Assembly (NCBI RefSeq): GCF_050337045.1 | Contig: NZ_JAKJSO010000013.1 | Span: 186,001-250,000, forward strand | DNA: 64,000 nucleotides | Source of the DNA: Photobacterium kagoshimensis | GTDB lineage: Bacteria > Pseudomonadota > Gammaproteobacteria > Enterobacterales > Vibrionaceae | Direction: 5' to 3' | In this document: positions 50,583 through 58,827 of the stretch, piece by piece | Position numbering within the stretch: position 1 is the first letter of the stretch | Layout: every line of letters starts with the position of its first letter | Translations under genes and position numbers: made by a program | The notes under the pieces: generated by a model | The model's input: the letters and a program-made list of their open reading frames with translations, nothing else | What the model was told of the DNA's origin: nothing | Databases searched by the model: none

Positions 50583-51080
50583 CTATTTTTTTACAATTTC
50601 AGTATTATCCACACTGACTCTGACCTCTTTACCCAGTAAGTTAATCAGCATAAAGGAACGCTTTTCACCATCCGGTTCATGGTACATAGCTTCAATGCCT
50701 TTGAATTGCCCTTTTTCAAGCACTAGCGTCTCACCAGGCTGTGGCAACATGGATAATTTTGAACGCTGTTCGTCCGTATTTTCATTGAGCATCAAGCCAT
50801 ACAATAACTCAGCGCGAATAGGCTGTGGCATTCTGCCTTGGCGAATAAAGTCCGCCACACCGCGTGTTGAGCGTATTGTTGTGTAACTGATCTCTTCCGG
50901 ATCAAAGTAGACGAACATGTAACTCGGGAAAAGTGGTTCTTCTACCTCGATACGTTTGCCTCGTACTAGTTTATTAATCAGCACTTGAGGGTAATAGCAT
51001 TCTACGCCTTGGCGGTCGAGGTTAAGAACAGCGCGTTCTTGTTCGCTGCGTTTACAATAAAGAAGAAACCATTCTTTCAT
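50583..51080 (-). CDS. rfaH: Transcription/translation regulatory transformer protein RfaH
   Basis: NusG paralogue recruited at ops sites to promote transcription and translation of long LPS, capsule and toxin operons. The 165-residue protein has the NGN domain (WFLLYCKRSEQERAVLNLDRQGVECYYP; LVRGKRIEVEEPLFPSYMFVYFD) and the C-terminal KOW-type domain (GQFKGIEAMYHEPDGEKRSFMLINLLGKEVRVSV) that switches between alpha and beta forms. The VRGKR and EPLFP segments and the absence of typical NusG residues mark it as RfaH. The ATG at 51080 has GGA six bases upstream; 51083 and 51098 are alternatives. galU, 120 bases downstream on the same strand, serves the same surface polysaccharides. Confidence 0.93.
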   Translation of the reverse strand: MKEWFLLYCKRSEQERAVLNLDRQGVECYYPQVLINKLVRGKRIEVEEPLFPSYMFVYFDPEEISYTTIRSTRGVADFIRQGRMPQPIRAELLYGLMLNENTDEQRSKLSMLPQPGETLVLEKGQFKGIEAMYHEPDGEKRSFMLINLLGKEVRVSVDNTEIVKK

Positions 51081-51481
51081 CATGTATCCATTTATCATTC
51101 AGATTACTCGGTAAGGTTATCAGTTTCCCTCATTTTTGCCCAACAGCTTTGTCTCTAATACGTTACTTTAGCGCTGAAACACCTAGTAACATTTGTAACA
51201 ACCATGAAAAAACGAATTAAGCAGAATATAAAGCCAATATAAAAGTAAAAAACAAAACCTTTAACCACAAGTTAAAGCCAAAGCAGTCAAATAAACCCAA
51301 ACAGCTGCTGAAAGATTAGATTCCATATTTGACTACAAAGCAGTCAAACCCATATTTTTCAATCACTTGCAATTTTAACGATTTGTTTTGCAAATGTGAA
51401 AACTTGCAGATGATTGTTTTGTCCTTTATAAAAACAGGCAAATTAAGCAGACACATAACAAACCTTATAAAGAGAATAATT
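51081..51481. other. Intergenic region between rfaH and the peptide transporter
   Basis: About 400 AT-rich bases. It contains a 13-base direct repeat CAAAGCAGTCAAA (51279-51291 and 51336-51348); the second copy forms half of an inverted repeat TTTGACT/AGTCAAA at 51328-51348. I found no coding frame with a domain. Confidence 0.5.
51328..51348 (+). promoter_or_regulatory. Inverted repeat before the peptide transporter gene
   Basis: TTTGACT and AGTCAAA with a 7-base centre, overlapping one of two copies of a 13-base direct repeat, 134 bases before the start. It has the form of a regulator site, but no regulator can be named. Confidence 0.3.
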
Positions 51482-52876
51482 ATGAGCAATCGAAGTAGCG
51501 GTACCCTTTTAGGGCACCCAAAAGGCTTGTTCTTACTGTTCAGTACTGAACTGTGGGAACGCTTCTCTTACTATGCGATGCGTGCAATTTTAGTATTGTA
51601 CCTCACAGATAAGACCATGGATGGTGGCTTAGGTTGGTCAACCCAAAGTGCGCTTGAGTTATATGGTATCTACACCGGTCTCGTTTATATCACTCCCCTT
51701 ATTGGTGGATGGATTGCCGATAACTTCTTAGGTCAACGTCGTTCAATCATTATCGGCGGTATTTTAATGGCACTAGGGCAGTTTACCCTGGCACTGCCTC
51801 ACAGCATGATTGACCCGCACGCAATCAATGCTTTTTACTTAGGTTTAGCACTGCTTATCATAGGTAATGGTTTATTTAAGCCAAACATCTCAACCATGGT
51901 TGGCGATCTATACACCGATGGTGATAACCGTCGTGATGGTGCTTTTACTATCTTCTACATGGGTATTAACCTAGGTTCTCTACTTGCAGGTATTATTGCT
52001 GGTTCAGCATCTGCGGTTTACGGCTGGAAAGCGGGCTTCTTAACCGCAGGTATCGGTATGATTATCAGCCTGATTACCCAGCTAATCTTTGCTGAACGCC
52101 TATTAGGTAATATCGGTAAAGAGCCAGCAGCAAAACGTGCTGCAGCAATGAACAAATCAGGTAAGAAAGAGCCACTGACGCGTCAAGAACGTGACCGTTT
52201 GAAAGTTATCCTGATTATGGGTTTATTTGTGGTGATCTTCTGGGCAGGCTTTGAACAAGCTGGCGGCCTGATGAATATCTTCTCACAGCAATACACAGAT
52301 CGCATGATCGGTAGCTTTGAAGTACCCGCCGCTTGGTTCCAATCACTTAACCCGTTCTTCGTTATTACACTGGCACCGGTTATTGCAGCTATCTGGGTTA
52401 AATTAGGTCCAAAAGAGCCAAGCTCTCCTGCAAAATTTGCTATGGGTCTATTCTTTCTTGCGCTAGGTTTTGTGTGCATGATGGGTGCGGTAATGCAGCA
52501 AGGTGGCGATCTAACCGTTAAGACATCAATGTTCTGGCTAGTTGGCGCATACTTCTTCCACACACTTGGTGAGCTTTGCTTATCACCAATTGGCCTATCT
52601 ATGGTCACTAAGTTAGCGCCACTTCGCCTCGCCTCTCTCATGATGGGCGCATGGTTTGGCTTTAATGCGATTGCTAACTATGTTGCAGGTATCATTGGTG
52701 CCAACGTTGGTGAAGCAGGCCCTATGGCTATCTTTAGCGGTATTGCTATCGCAGCAACAGTGGCTGGCGTGCTGCTACTACTTTGCTCTAATCAATTGAT
52801 TCGCTGGATGCACGGAGCTGAAGGTCAAATCGTTGAAGATGATGAAAAACTTGAAGTGGAAACAGCAAAAGCTTAG
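51482..52876 (+). CDS. Proton-dependent oligopeptide transporter (POT/PTR2 family)
   Basis: A 464-residue inner-membrane symporter taking up di- and tripeptides with protons. It has the POT signatures: STELWERFSYYAMRAILVLYLT (E-x-x-E-R-F-x-Y-Y, residues about 18-40), GGWIADNFLGQRRSIIIGG (about 80) and the NGLFKPNISTMVGDLY stretch, with about 14 hydrophobic segments. It resembles E. coli DtpA/DtpB, but the exact orthologue is not certain. The ATG at 51482 with AGAG upstream gives the family N-terminus; the frame extends 51 codons upstream without domain support. A terminator follows. Confidence 0.92.
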   Translation: MSNRSSGTLLGHPKGLFLLFSTELWERFSYYAMRAILVLYLTDKTMDGGLGWSTQSALELYGIYTGLVYITPLIGGWIADNFLGQRRSIIIGGILMALGQFTLALPHSMIDPHAINAFYLGLALLIIGNGLFKPNISTMVGDLYTDGDNRRDGAFTIFYMGINLGSLLAGIIAGSASAVYGWKAGFLTAGIGMIISLITQLIFAERLLGNIGKEPAAKRAAAMNKSGKKEPLTRQERDRLKVILIMGLFVVIFWAGFEQAGGLMNIFSQQYTDRMIGSFEVPAAWFQSLNPFFVITLAPVIAAIWVKLGPKEPSSPAKFAMGLFFLALGFVCMMGAVMQQGGDLTVKTSMFWLVGAYFFHTLGELCLSPIGLSMVTKLAPLRLASLMMGAWFGFNAIANYVAGIIGANVGEAGPMAIFSGIAIAATVAGVLLLLCSNQLIRWMHGAEGQIVEDDEKLEVETAKA

Positions 52877-52905
52877 TACTTTCGCTAAATAACACGACTC
52901 AATCG

Positions 52906-52936
52906 AAAAAGGTTGCTCTATGAGCAACCTTTTTTT
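52906..52936. terminator. Bidirectional terminator between the transporter and rssB
   Basis: AAAAAGGTTGCTC/GAGCAACCTTTTTTT with a TAT loop, between convergent genes. Confidence 0.92.
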
Positions 52937-52960
52937 ATTGGTACAGATGACGCGCTACTA

Positions 52961-54094
52961 TCATAAACCGCAGCGCTTAATGGTCACGCTAAAGCTGGCT
53001 GAACCAATTTCACTTAAAGATAGACGACCACCCGACTCTGGTAAATACATTCGACTGACACTATTTTTGCTCGCATGATCGCCAAGCCAAGCTTGCGCCG
53101 ACACTGATTGCGTACCGTCACTGGTCTGTAACTGGGCCCCTAAACCAGTAGAGAGCACTTGAATACTGCGATCACAGGCATCAAACATACCAAAGACACC
53201 ACGAATTGGTGACGCATACCCTGACTGATGCATGCCCTTTTCTATCAGATTGACTAAATGATTTAAATCACTCTCATCAGCCATCCGGGTGCGGAGGTAA
53301 TCATTAAAAAAAGCACGGATCAGCAAAGTGGTTGCGGTACTATTTTTGCCAACAGCAGAGTCAATCAAATAGAAGGCCAATCGACCATCCATCAGCCAAG
53401 TGTAATCAAGTAACACAGGTTGAACATCGGCAGGTTGCAAAACACAATAATTCAGCTGCCAGTCACCTTGGCGAGATTGCGTTTCTGGCATCAAGCCCAT
53501 CAATAATTCGCGGGCGGCTTTGGGGTTGTCTTGTAGCTCTTGAATATGCCACTCAAGCTCTTCATCCACCGCGCCGCCATCGTCGGCAATATTGAACCAG
53601 GTATTCGAGAAGTCTTGCTCTACAATAGAAGAATCTTGCGATTTCAGCACCGATAACATGGCTGATTTCAAAACCATAATGTTCTCAAGAGGTTTGATGA
53701 GAAAGTCTTTCACACCATGGCGCAGTGCCGTCGCAACATCCCCCATGTCACCCGTACCTGAAATCACAATGACTGGGAGCATTGGATACTGAGCCGCAAT
53801 CTCTTCAACAAACTCCATCCCTGTCATGACTGGCATGGATAAATCACACAGCAAAATATCTGGAATCGCATCTCGCAATGCACGCAACCCTTCAAGACCA
53901 TCTTCCGCTTCACGCACTTGGCAGCCTTGGCTTTTTAAAAAGCCAACGATCATATTTCTGAAGATAGGATCATCTTCAACCACAAGCACGTCTTTTCCTT
54001 CAAGCAACGATTGCGTCCTCCATGATTGGGCAGGAGTATCTACTCCATGGGTCGGGGTTAATCTAGATTTTTGTCTATCAAGTTCACTGTGCAT
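52961..54094 (-). CDS. rssB: Response regulator RssB (RpoS adaptor)
   Basis: A 377-residue protein with a CheY-like receiver domain (residues about 34-155; acidic pocket EDD at about 40-42, phospho-acceptor D84 in LLCDLSMP, K in FLIKPLE) and a C-terminal PP2C-like domain that is degenerate, as in RssB. E. coli RssB delivers RpoS to ClpXP; clpX and clpP are in the same window. It is about 40 residues longer than E. coli RssB, with about 30 extra residues before the receiver; a later start is possible. It lies close to galU, as in E. coli, which supports the name. Confidence 0.85.
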   Translation of the reverse strand: MHSELDRQKSRLTPTHGVDTPAQSWRTQSLLEGKDVLVVEDDPIFRNMIVGFLKSQGCQVREAEDGLEGLRALRDAIPDILLCDLSMPVMTGMEFVEEIAAQYPMLPVIVISGTGDMGDVATALRHGVKDFLIKPLENIMVLKSAMLSVLKSQDSSIVEQDFSNTWFNIADDGGAVDEELEWHIQELQDNPKAARELLMGLMPETQSRQGDWQLNYCVLQPADVQPVLLDYTWLMDGRLAFYLIDSAVGKNSTATTLLIRAFFNDYLRTRMADESDLNHLVNLIEKGMHQSGYASPIRGVFGMFDACDRSIQVLSTGLGAQLQTSDGTQSVSAQAWLGDHASKNSVSRMYLPESGGRLSLSEIGSASFSVTIKRCGL

Positions 54095-54359
54095 AAGCGT
54101 ACCAGATTGTCTATCAACCTAATAAAAAGCATAGGTGCTAATTAGTGTTTCGTCAGGATAGATACCAATCCAACGGCAGCAAACGTCAATAATAGAATCT
54201 AGTTCAAAAAAAACAGCGAAATCACCTCAAATGGACCGTCAAATTGACTCAATTCAAGCGCTTTACTTGATTCACAGCAAATGAGGCTCTAATTACAGCC
54301 ACTACATCACATTTTTGTTATACAATTCACCATTATGAGTTTTCAGTATTGATGTTTAT

Positions 54360-55238
54360 ATGAAACTTGACGATTTGAATTTATTCCGCGTAGTAGTGGA
54401 ACAAGGTAGCTATACCGCCGCCTCACGAAAGACCCAAGTACCCGTTGCTACGCTAACGCGTCGTATTCAAGCGCTTGAAGAATGTTTAAGTATTCGCTTA
54501 CTCAATCGTCATGCGCGTAAATTATCGTTAACTGAAGCAGGACAGCGCTTTTATGATGATTGTAGCCCACTCCTCGCCCAACTCGTAACGACAACACAGC
54601 ACATCAGTGAAGAGTGCAAGGGTGCGGCAGGTAAGCTCCGCATAGCAGCGCCGTCGAACCTGACCAAGGTGATGCTGCAGCCTATGCTGAATGCTTTTAT
54701 GAAAGAGCATCCAGCGATTAATCTCGAACTACACATGAGTAGCGAGCCAGAACAGCTCGACCCTACCGACTGGGATGCCATTTTCCGTGTCGGTCCACAA
54801 CGAGACTCTACGCTGATCGCACGCAAAATCAGTTCAGTGAAAGATATCTTAGTGGCTAGCCCGTTGTACTTGAAAAACAACCCTGCGCCAAAACATGCCC
54901 AAGAACTGCATGAGCATACTTTACTAAAAGGCAATCCTCTGCTTCGCTGGCGTTTAACAGATCATCAAGGCGAGACCATTACGATCAATGATCCTGGCCG
55001 TTTTGAGGCGAACCAACTTAACGTGGTTCGTAAAGCCTGTTGTGCCGGACTAGGCATTACGCTAATGCCAAATGTGATGCTGGAACACTACATAGAATCT
55101 GGTGAGCTAGTGCGGATCTTAAAAAACTGGTCAGCAAATCCGCGAGAGGTCTTTTTACTCTATAACCATCGCGATTATCAGCCAGAAAAGCTGCGCTTAT
55201 TCATTGAGTTTTCAAGCCATTACTTTGAATTAAGCTAA
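54360..55238 (+). CDS. LysR family transcriptional regulator
   Basis: A 292-residue DNA-binding regulator. The N-terminal winged helix-turn-helix spans residues about 3-60 (LDDLNLFRVVVEQGSYTAASRKTQVPVATLTRRIQALEECLSIRLLNRHARKLSLTEAG), followed by a periplasmic-binding-protein-like effector domain. The pattern resembles the CrgA/AaeR-type subgroup. No divergently transcribed target is adjacent in the usual LysR manner: rssB is divergent 265 bases away but is unlikely to be the target. The gene is followed by a terminator. Ligand and regulon are unknown. Confidence 0.9.
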   Translation: MKLDDLNLFRVVVEQGSYTAASRKTQVPVATLTRRIQALEECLSIRLLNRHARKLSLTEAGQRFYDDCSPLLAQLVTTTQHISEECKGAAGKLRIAAPSNLTKVMLQPMLNAFMKEHPAINLELHMSSEPEQLDPTDWDAIFRVGPQRDSTLIARKISSVKDILVASPLYLKNNPAPKHAQELHEHTLLKGNPLLRWRLTDHQGETITINDPGRFEANQLNVVRKACCAGLGITLMPNVMLEHYIESGELVRILKNWSANPREVFLLYNHRDYQPEKLRLFIEFSSHYFELS

Positions 55239-55253
55239 CCGTTAAATACCATT

Positions 55254-55283
55254 CAGCCAGCAGCTTCCCTGCTGGCTGTTTCA
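55254..55283 (+). terminator. Rho-independent terminator after the LysR gene
   Basis: Perfect 10-bp stem CAGCCAGCAG/CTGCTGGCTG with a CTTCC loop and a T-rich tail. Confidence 0.85.
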
Positions 55284-55452
55284 TTTCTTGCACCTAATAC
55301 CTTCCTGGTTACCTTGCGCAGCACCCAATCAGTGACTAAATGTTAATAATGGATACATTCACAGCGAATGTTAACCGTACCATTGTATTAGCCATGGCTG
55401 AGGTGTAGTTCAATGCCATACTGACATAACCCGGTAATAACGAGGAAGCGTT

Positions 55453-56052
55453 ATGATTTTGGGACATTTATTTGGGCTATACGCTCACCCTAAGCAAGAA
55501 TGGAAAACCATCGATAAAGAACATGAGGGCATTGGTAGCAGTATCAGTCATATTCTTTTAATCGCCCTACTGCCATCAGCCTTTGCCTATATTTCCAGTG
55601 TCTTTATCGGCTGGCGGATAGGTGTTGGCGAGCCACTATTTCTAACCCCAACCAGCGCGATAGGCATGTCGGTGGCAATGTACTGTGCGCTCGTTGCTGG
55701 CGTTTTTGCCCTTGCCTACCTGAGCTACTGGATGAGTCATACCTTTGGCTCAACCCCAACCTACACCCAAGCACTGGAACTGGCCGCTTATACTGCCACG
55801 CCACTCTTTATGGTTAGCATTGCGGCGATATATCCACATGTGTGGTTTTTAATGGTGGCAGGGCTTATAGGTATCGCCTACTCCGTATATCTACTCTACA
55901 CAGGCGTACCGATATTGATGCATATTCCAGAAGAACGTGGCTTTATTTATGCCAGCTCCATTGTTACTTGTGGCTTGGTATTACTCGTCTCTATCATCGC
56001 ATCCACTGTAATTTTGTGGAATCTAGGGCTAGGGCCGATTTTTAGCCACTAA
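55453..56052 (+). CDS. YIP1 family inner-membrane protein
   Basis: A 199-residue protein with the bacterial YIP1 pattern: a soluble start (HLFGLYAHPKQEWKTIDKE) and then five hydrophobic segments (about residues 33-53, 69-94, 115-135, 136-155, 168-192). The PKxEW segment before the first helix is characteristic. Function in bacteria is unknown. GAGGAAG lies upstream of the ATG. It is monocistronic, convergent to purF, and shares a terminator region with it. Confidence 0.85.
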   Translation: MILGHLFGLYAHPKQEWKTIDKEHEGIGSSISHILLIALLPSAFAYISSVFIGWRIGVGEPLFLTPTSAIGMSVAMYCALVAGVFALAYLSYWMSHTFGSTPTYTQALELAAYTATPLFMVSIAAIYPHVWFLMVAGLIGIAYSVYLLYTGVPILMHIPEERGFIYASSIVTCGLVLLVSIIASTVILWNLGLGPIFSH

Positions 56053-56086
56053 TAAAAACCACCAGTCGCTTATATTTCAATAAAAA

Positions 56087-56111
56087 AACGGGAGCACCAT
56101 GTGCTCCCGTT
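56087..56111 (-). terminator. Rho-independent terminator after purF
   Basis: Perfect 11-bp stem AACGGGAGCAC/GTGCTCCCGTT with a CAT loop; the minus strand continues into a T-run. Confidence 0.9.
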
Positions 56112-56144
56112 CAATGTTTATCTTTTCTAATTTCAGGCGTTAGC

Positions 56145-57662
56145 TTAAACGCCTTCGTTATGTAGCTCTAAGTTCGCCAAATCTTGTTGAATTTCACGCT
56201 GAGCTTTTGAATCTTCACTACGTAACGAATCAAGGTAATCAAGGTAGGTCTGGTCAATATCACCTGTTACATAGCTGCCATTAAATACTGACGTTTCAAA
56301 CAGCTTCACATCAGGATTACCTTCTGCGACGGCTGCAACCAAATCGTCTAAGTCTTGGAAGATCAGACCATCAGCACCAATGAGCTTGCTGATCTCATCC
56401 ACTTCACGGCCATGCGCAATCAGTTCATTGGCTGTTGGCATATCGATACCGTATACGTTAGGGAAGCGTACTTCTGGCGCCGCTGATGCTAAATACACTT
56501 TGTTTGCACCGGCCTCGCGTGCCATCTCGATAATTTGCTCTGATGTGGTACCACGTACGATTGAATCATCAACCAGCAGCACATTCTTACCTTTAAATTC
56601 AGAACGGATTGCGTTCAACTTACGGCGAACTGATTTACGGCGCATTTGCTGACCCGGCATGATAAAGGTACGGCCAACGTAGCGGTTTTTTACAAAACCT
56701 TGGCGGTATGGTTTATCAAGGGTACGCGCGATTTCAAGCGCACTGTCGCAAGACGTTTCAGGAATAGGAATAACGACATCGATATCCATATCATCCCACT
56801 CGCGCTTAATTTTTTCGCCCAGCTTAGTGCCCATGCGAACACGCGCACCATACACTGAAATTTTATCGATGAAAGAATCAGGACGAGCAAAATAAACGAA
56901 TTCAAACACACATGGATTTAAAACGGGATTATCCGCACATTGCTCAGTGAACAACTGACCATCAAAGGTAATGTAAACCGCTTCACCTGGAGCAACATCG
57001 CGTACGAAATCAAAACCAACCGCATCCAAAGCCACAGACTCAGACGCCACCATGTACTCTGTATTGCCATTATATTCGCGCTTACCTAAGCAAAGCGGAC
57101 GAATGCCATTAGGGTCACGGAACGCCATTAAGCCATGGCCAATTAGCATGGCTACGACAGCGTACGCCCCTTTCACTTGACGATGAACAGAACGAATTGC
57201 ACCAAAGATATCACTCGGTGAAATCGGAGAAGACACCGATTTTTCTAGGTGATGAGCAAGAACGTTCAATAACACTTCAGAATCTGACGTCGTATTTACA
57301 TGGCGACGGGCTTGGCTAAACAATGAATCACGCACTTCATTGGCGTTCGTCAAGTTACCATTATGCGCTAGCGATAGACCGTATGGCGAGTTCACATAAA
57401 AAGGCTGGGCTTCTGATGCGCTCGAGCTACCTGCCGTTGGGTAGCGAACATGGCCAATACCCACATTCCCTTGTAAGCGTTGCATGTGCTTCGCTTCAAA
57501 TACATCACGAACTAAACCGTTAGCCTTACGCAGACGAAAACGATTGCTTTCTAAGGTAACAATACCGGCAGCATCTTGGCCGCGATGCTGCAGCACGGTC
57601 AATGCATCATAAATAGATTGATTTACCGGGTTTGAACCCACGATTCCGACAATACCACACAT
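56145..57662 (-). CDS. purF: Amidophosphoribosyltransferase PurF
   Basis: First enzyme of purine synthesis, transferring ammonia from glutamine to PRPP. At 505 residues it equals E. coli PurF. C2 in MCGIVGIVG is the glutaminase nucleophile; the C-terminal PRPP-binding site is VLLVDDSIVRGTTSEQI (about residue 363). It has no N-terminal propeptide. It follows cvpA by 34 bases, as in E. coli, and the shared upstream region has a perfect PurR operator. Confidence 0.97.
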   Translation of the reverse strand: MCGIVGIVGSNPVNQSIYDALTVLQHRGQDAAGIVTLESNRFRLRKANGLVRDVFEAKHMQRLQGNVGIGHVRYPTAGSSSASEAQPFYVNSPYGLSLAHNGNLTNANEVRDSLFSQARRHVNTTSDSEVLLNVLAHHLEKSVSSPISPSDIFGAIRSVHRQVKGAYAVVAMLIGHGLMAFRDPNGIRPLCLGKREYNGNTEYMVASESVALDAVGFDFVRDVAPGEAVYITFDGQLFTEQCADNPVLNPCVFEFVYFARPDSFIDKISVYGARVRMGTKLGEKIKREWDDMDIDVVIPIPETSCDSALEIARTLDKPYRQGFVKNRYVGRTFIMPGQQMRRKSVRRKLNAIRSEFKGKNVLLVDDSIVRGTTSEQIIEMAREAGANKVYLASAAPEVRFPNVYGIDMPTANELIAHGREVDEISKLIGADGLIFQDLDDLVAAVAEGNPDVKLFETSVFNGSYVTGDIDQTYLDYLDSLRSEDSKAQREIQQDLANLELHNEGV

Positions 57663-57696
57663 GTCCTAAATCCTCGTCACGCATATAAAGCCGGCG

Positions 57697-58191
57697 CTAT
57701 AGCGCGCCGGGTAAAAAGCTTGATGTGTCTTTGATGTAGGTGAAGAACCATTCAATCACTACGCCAAACTGAGGGATCAATTGTGATTGTTTCCACCAAT
57801 CAGCACTTGAGAACCCAGTAAAGGCATCAATGAAAAATAGTACCGCAGAGACAATTAACACCCCTCTCACGCCACCAAAAACAATTCCTAAAACACGGTC
57901 TGTCCCTGACAGCCCCGTCTTTTGCACTAGATGTCCAATCACATAGTTCACTACCGCGCCAACAATCAGCGTGGCAATAAATAAAGCGGCGATGGCACTG
58001 CCATTGCGTACCATTTCGTCCTTGATGTTAGTGAAGTAAGCAGCTAACTGCGTATAAAAATTGCTGGCAACAAAAAATGCCGCAAACCAAATCACTAACG
58101 AGAGTGCTTCTTTAACAAAACCGCGGATAACACTAACCAGCGCTGAGAAGCCAATTACGCCTAAAATTACGTAATCAATCCAAATCATCAT
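57697..58191 (-). CDS. cvpA: Colicin V production family protein CvpA
   Basis: A 164-residue inner-membrane protein with four or five hydrophobic segments (YVILGVIGFSALVSVIRGFVKEALSLVIWFAAFFVASNFY; IAALFIATLIVGAVVNYVIGHLV; RGVLIVSAVLFFIDA). Its function is still unclear; in E. coli it is cotranscribed with purF under PurR and needed for colicin V export and envelope stress resistance. The PurR-type site lies 47 bases upstream of its ATG, so cvpA-purF form the regulated operon. Confidence 0.95.
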   Translation of the reverse strand: MMIWIDYVILGVIGFSALVSVIRGFVKEALSLVIWFAAFFVASNFYTQLAAYFTNIKDEMVRNGSAIAALFIATLIVGAVVNYVIGHLVQKTGLSGTDRVLGIVFGGVRGVLIVSAVLFFIDAFTGFSSADWWKQSQLIPQFGVVIEWFFTYIKDTSSFLPGAL

Positions 58192-58237
58192 TTGTTGTTT
58201 TCGCCTTGATGGTGCGTATTCTAACAGAAAAAATGAG

Positions 58238-58253
58238 AACGCAAACGTTTACC
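58238..58253. promoter_or_regulatory. PurR operator of cvpA-purF
   Basis: ACGCAAACGTTTACCT matches the PurR consensus ANGCAANCGNTTNCNT at every defined position. It lies immediately upstream of cvpA, touching the dedD stop codon. The E. coli cvpA-purF operon is a classical PurR target. Confidence 0.88.
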
Positions 58254-58825
58254 TAAGGGTTTAGTGGGTTAAATCTAAGCAATTGACCTTTCAAACCCGT
58301 AATTTTTTCTAATTCTTTAAGCTCAGCAGATAGCGCATCTTTTGAAACATTTGGTCCTACCACAACGCGAGCATAATCGCCTTTTTTAGGCTGCTTAGGA
58401 AAAACGTGGGCTTGATAGCCTGATTTGCGCAATTTAGCCACCAGCTTATTGGCATTATCAAAATTACCAAATACGCCTAACTGAATAACCCAACCGCTTT
58501 CTTTGTAACCTTCTTTAACAGGTGCAACGGTTGGTTTTTCAATTTTAACCGGTGCAATATCCACAGCTGAAGTTGCAGATTCACTGACGCTGTCGTCTTC
58601 GACGACAACCATGACAGGCTCATCAGGTAAATCGACATCGACAAACTCTGGCTCGGGAATTGTTTCATAAGCTTGTTCAGCTTCAAATTCTGGCTGCAAA
58701 GGTATGCTGGCAAACTGCTCTTGGTAATGCTGCTTTTTACCGTCAAAAAGATCCGGTAAAAAAATCACGCCAAGTGCGACTAATAAAATGGTGCCAACTA
58801 ATCGGCTTTGAAATTTACTTGCCAC
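58253..58825 (-). CDS. dedD: SPOR-domain cell division protein DedD
   Basis: A 190-residue bitopic protein: one N-terminal membrane segment (LVGTILLVALGVIFLPDLF, residues about 8-26), an acidic and valine-rich periplasmic linker, and a C-terminal SPOR domain (GWVIQLGVFGNFDNANKLVAKLRKSGYQAHVF, about 112-190) that binds denuded septal peptidoglycan. It is a non-essential division protein in E. coli. The start codon lies two bases after the folC stop. The order folC-dedD-cvpA-purF is that of E. coli. Confidence 0.95.
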   Translation of the reverse strand: MASKFQSRLVGTILLVALGVIFLPDLFDGKKQHYQEQFASIPLQPEFEAEQAYETIPEPEFVDVDLPDEPVMVVVEDDSVSESATSAVDIAPVKIEKPTVAPVKEGYKESGWVIQLGVFGNFDNANKLVAKLRKSGYQAHVFPKQPKKGDYARVVVGPNVSKDALSAELKELEKITGLKGQLLRFNPLNP

Positions 58826-58827
58826 AG

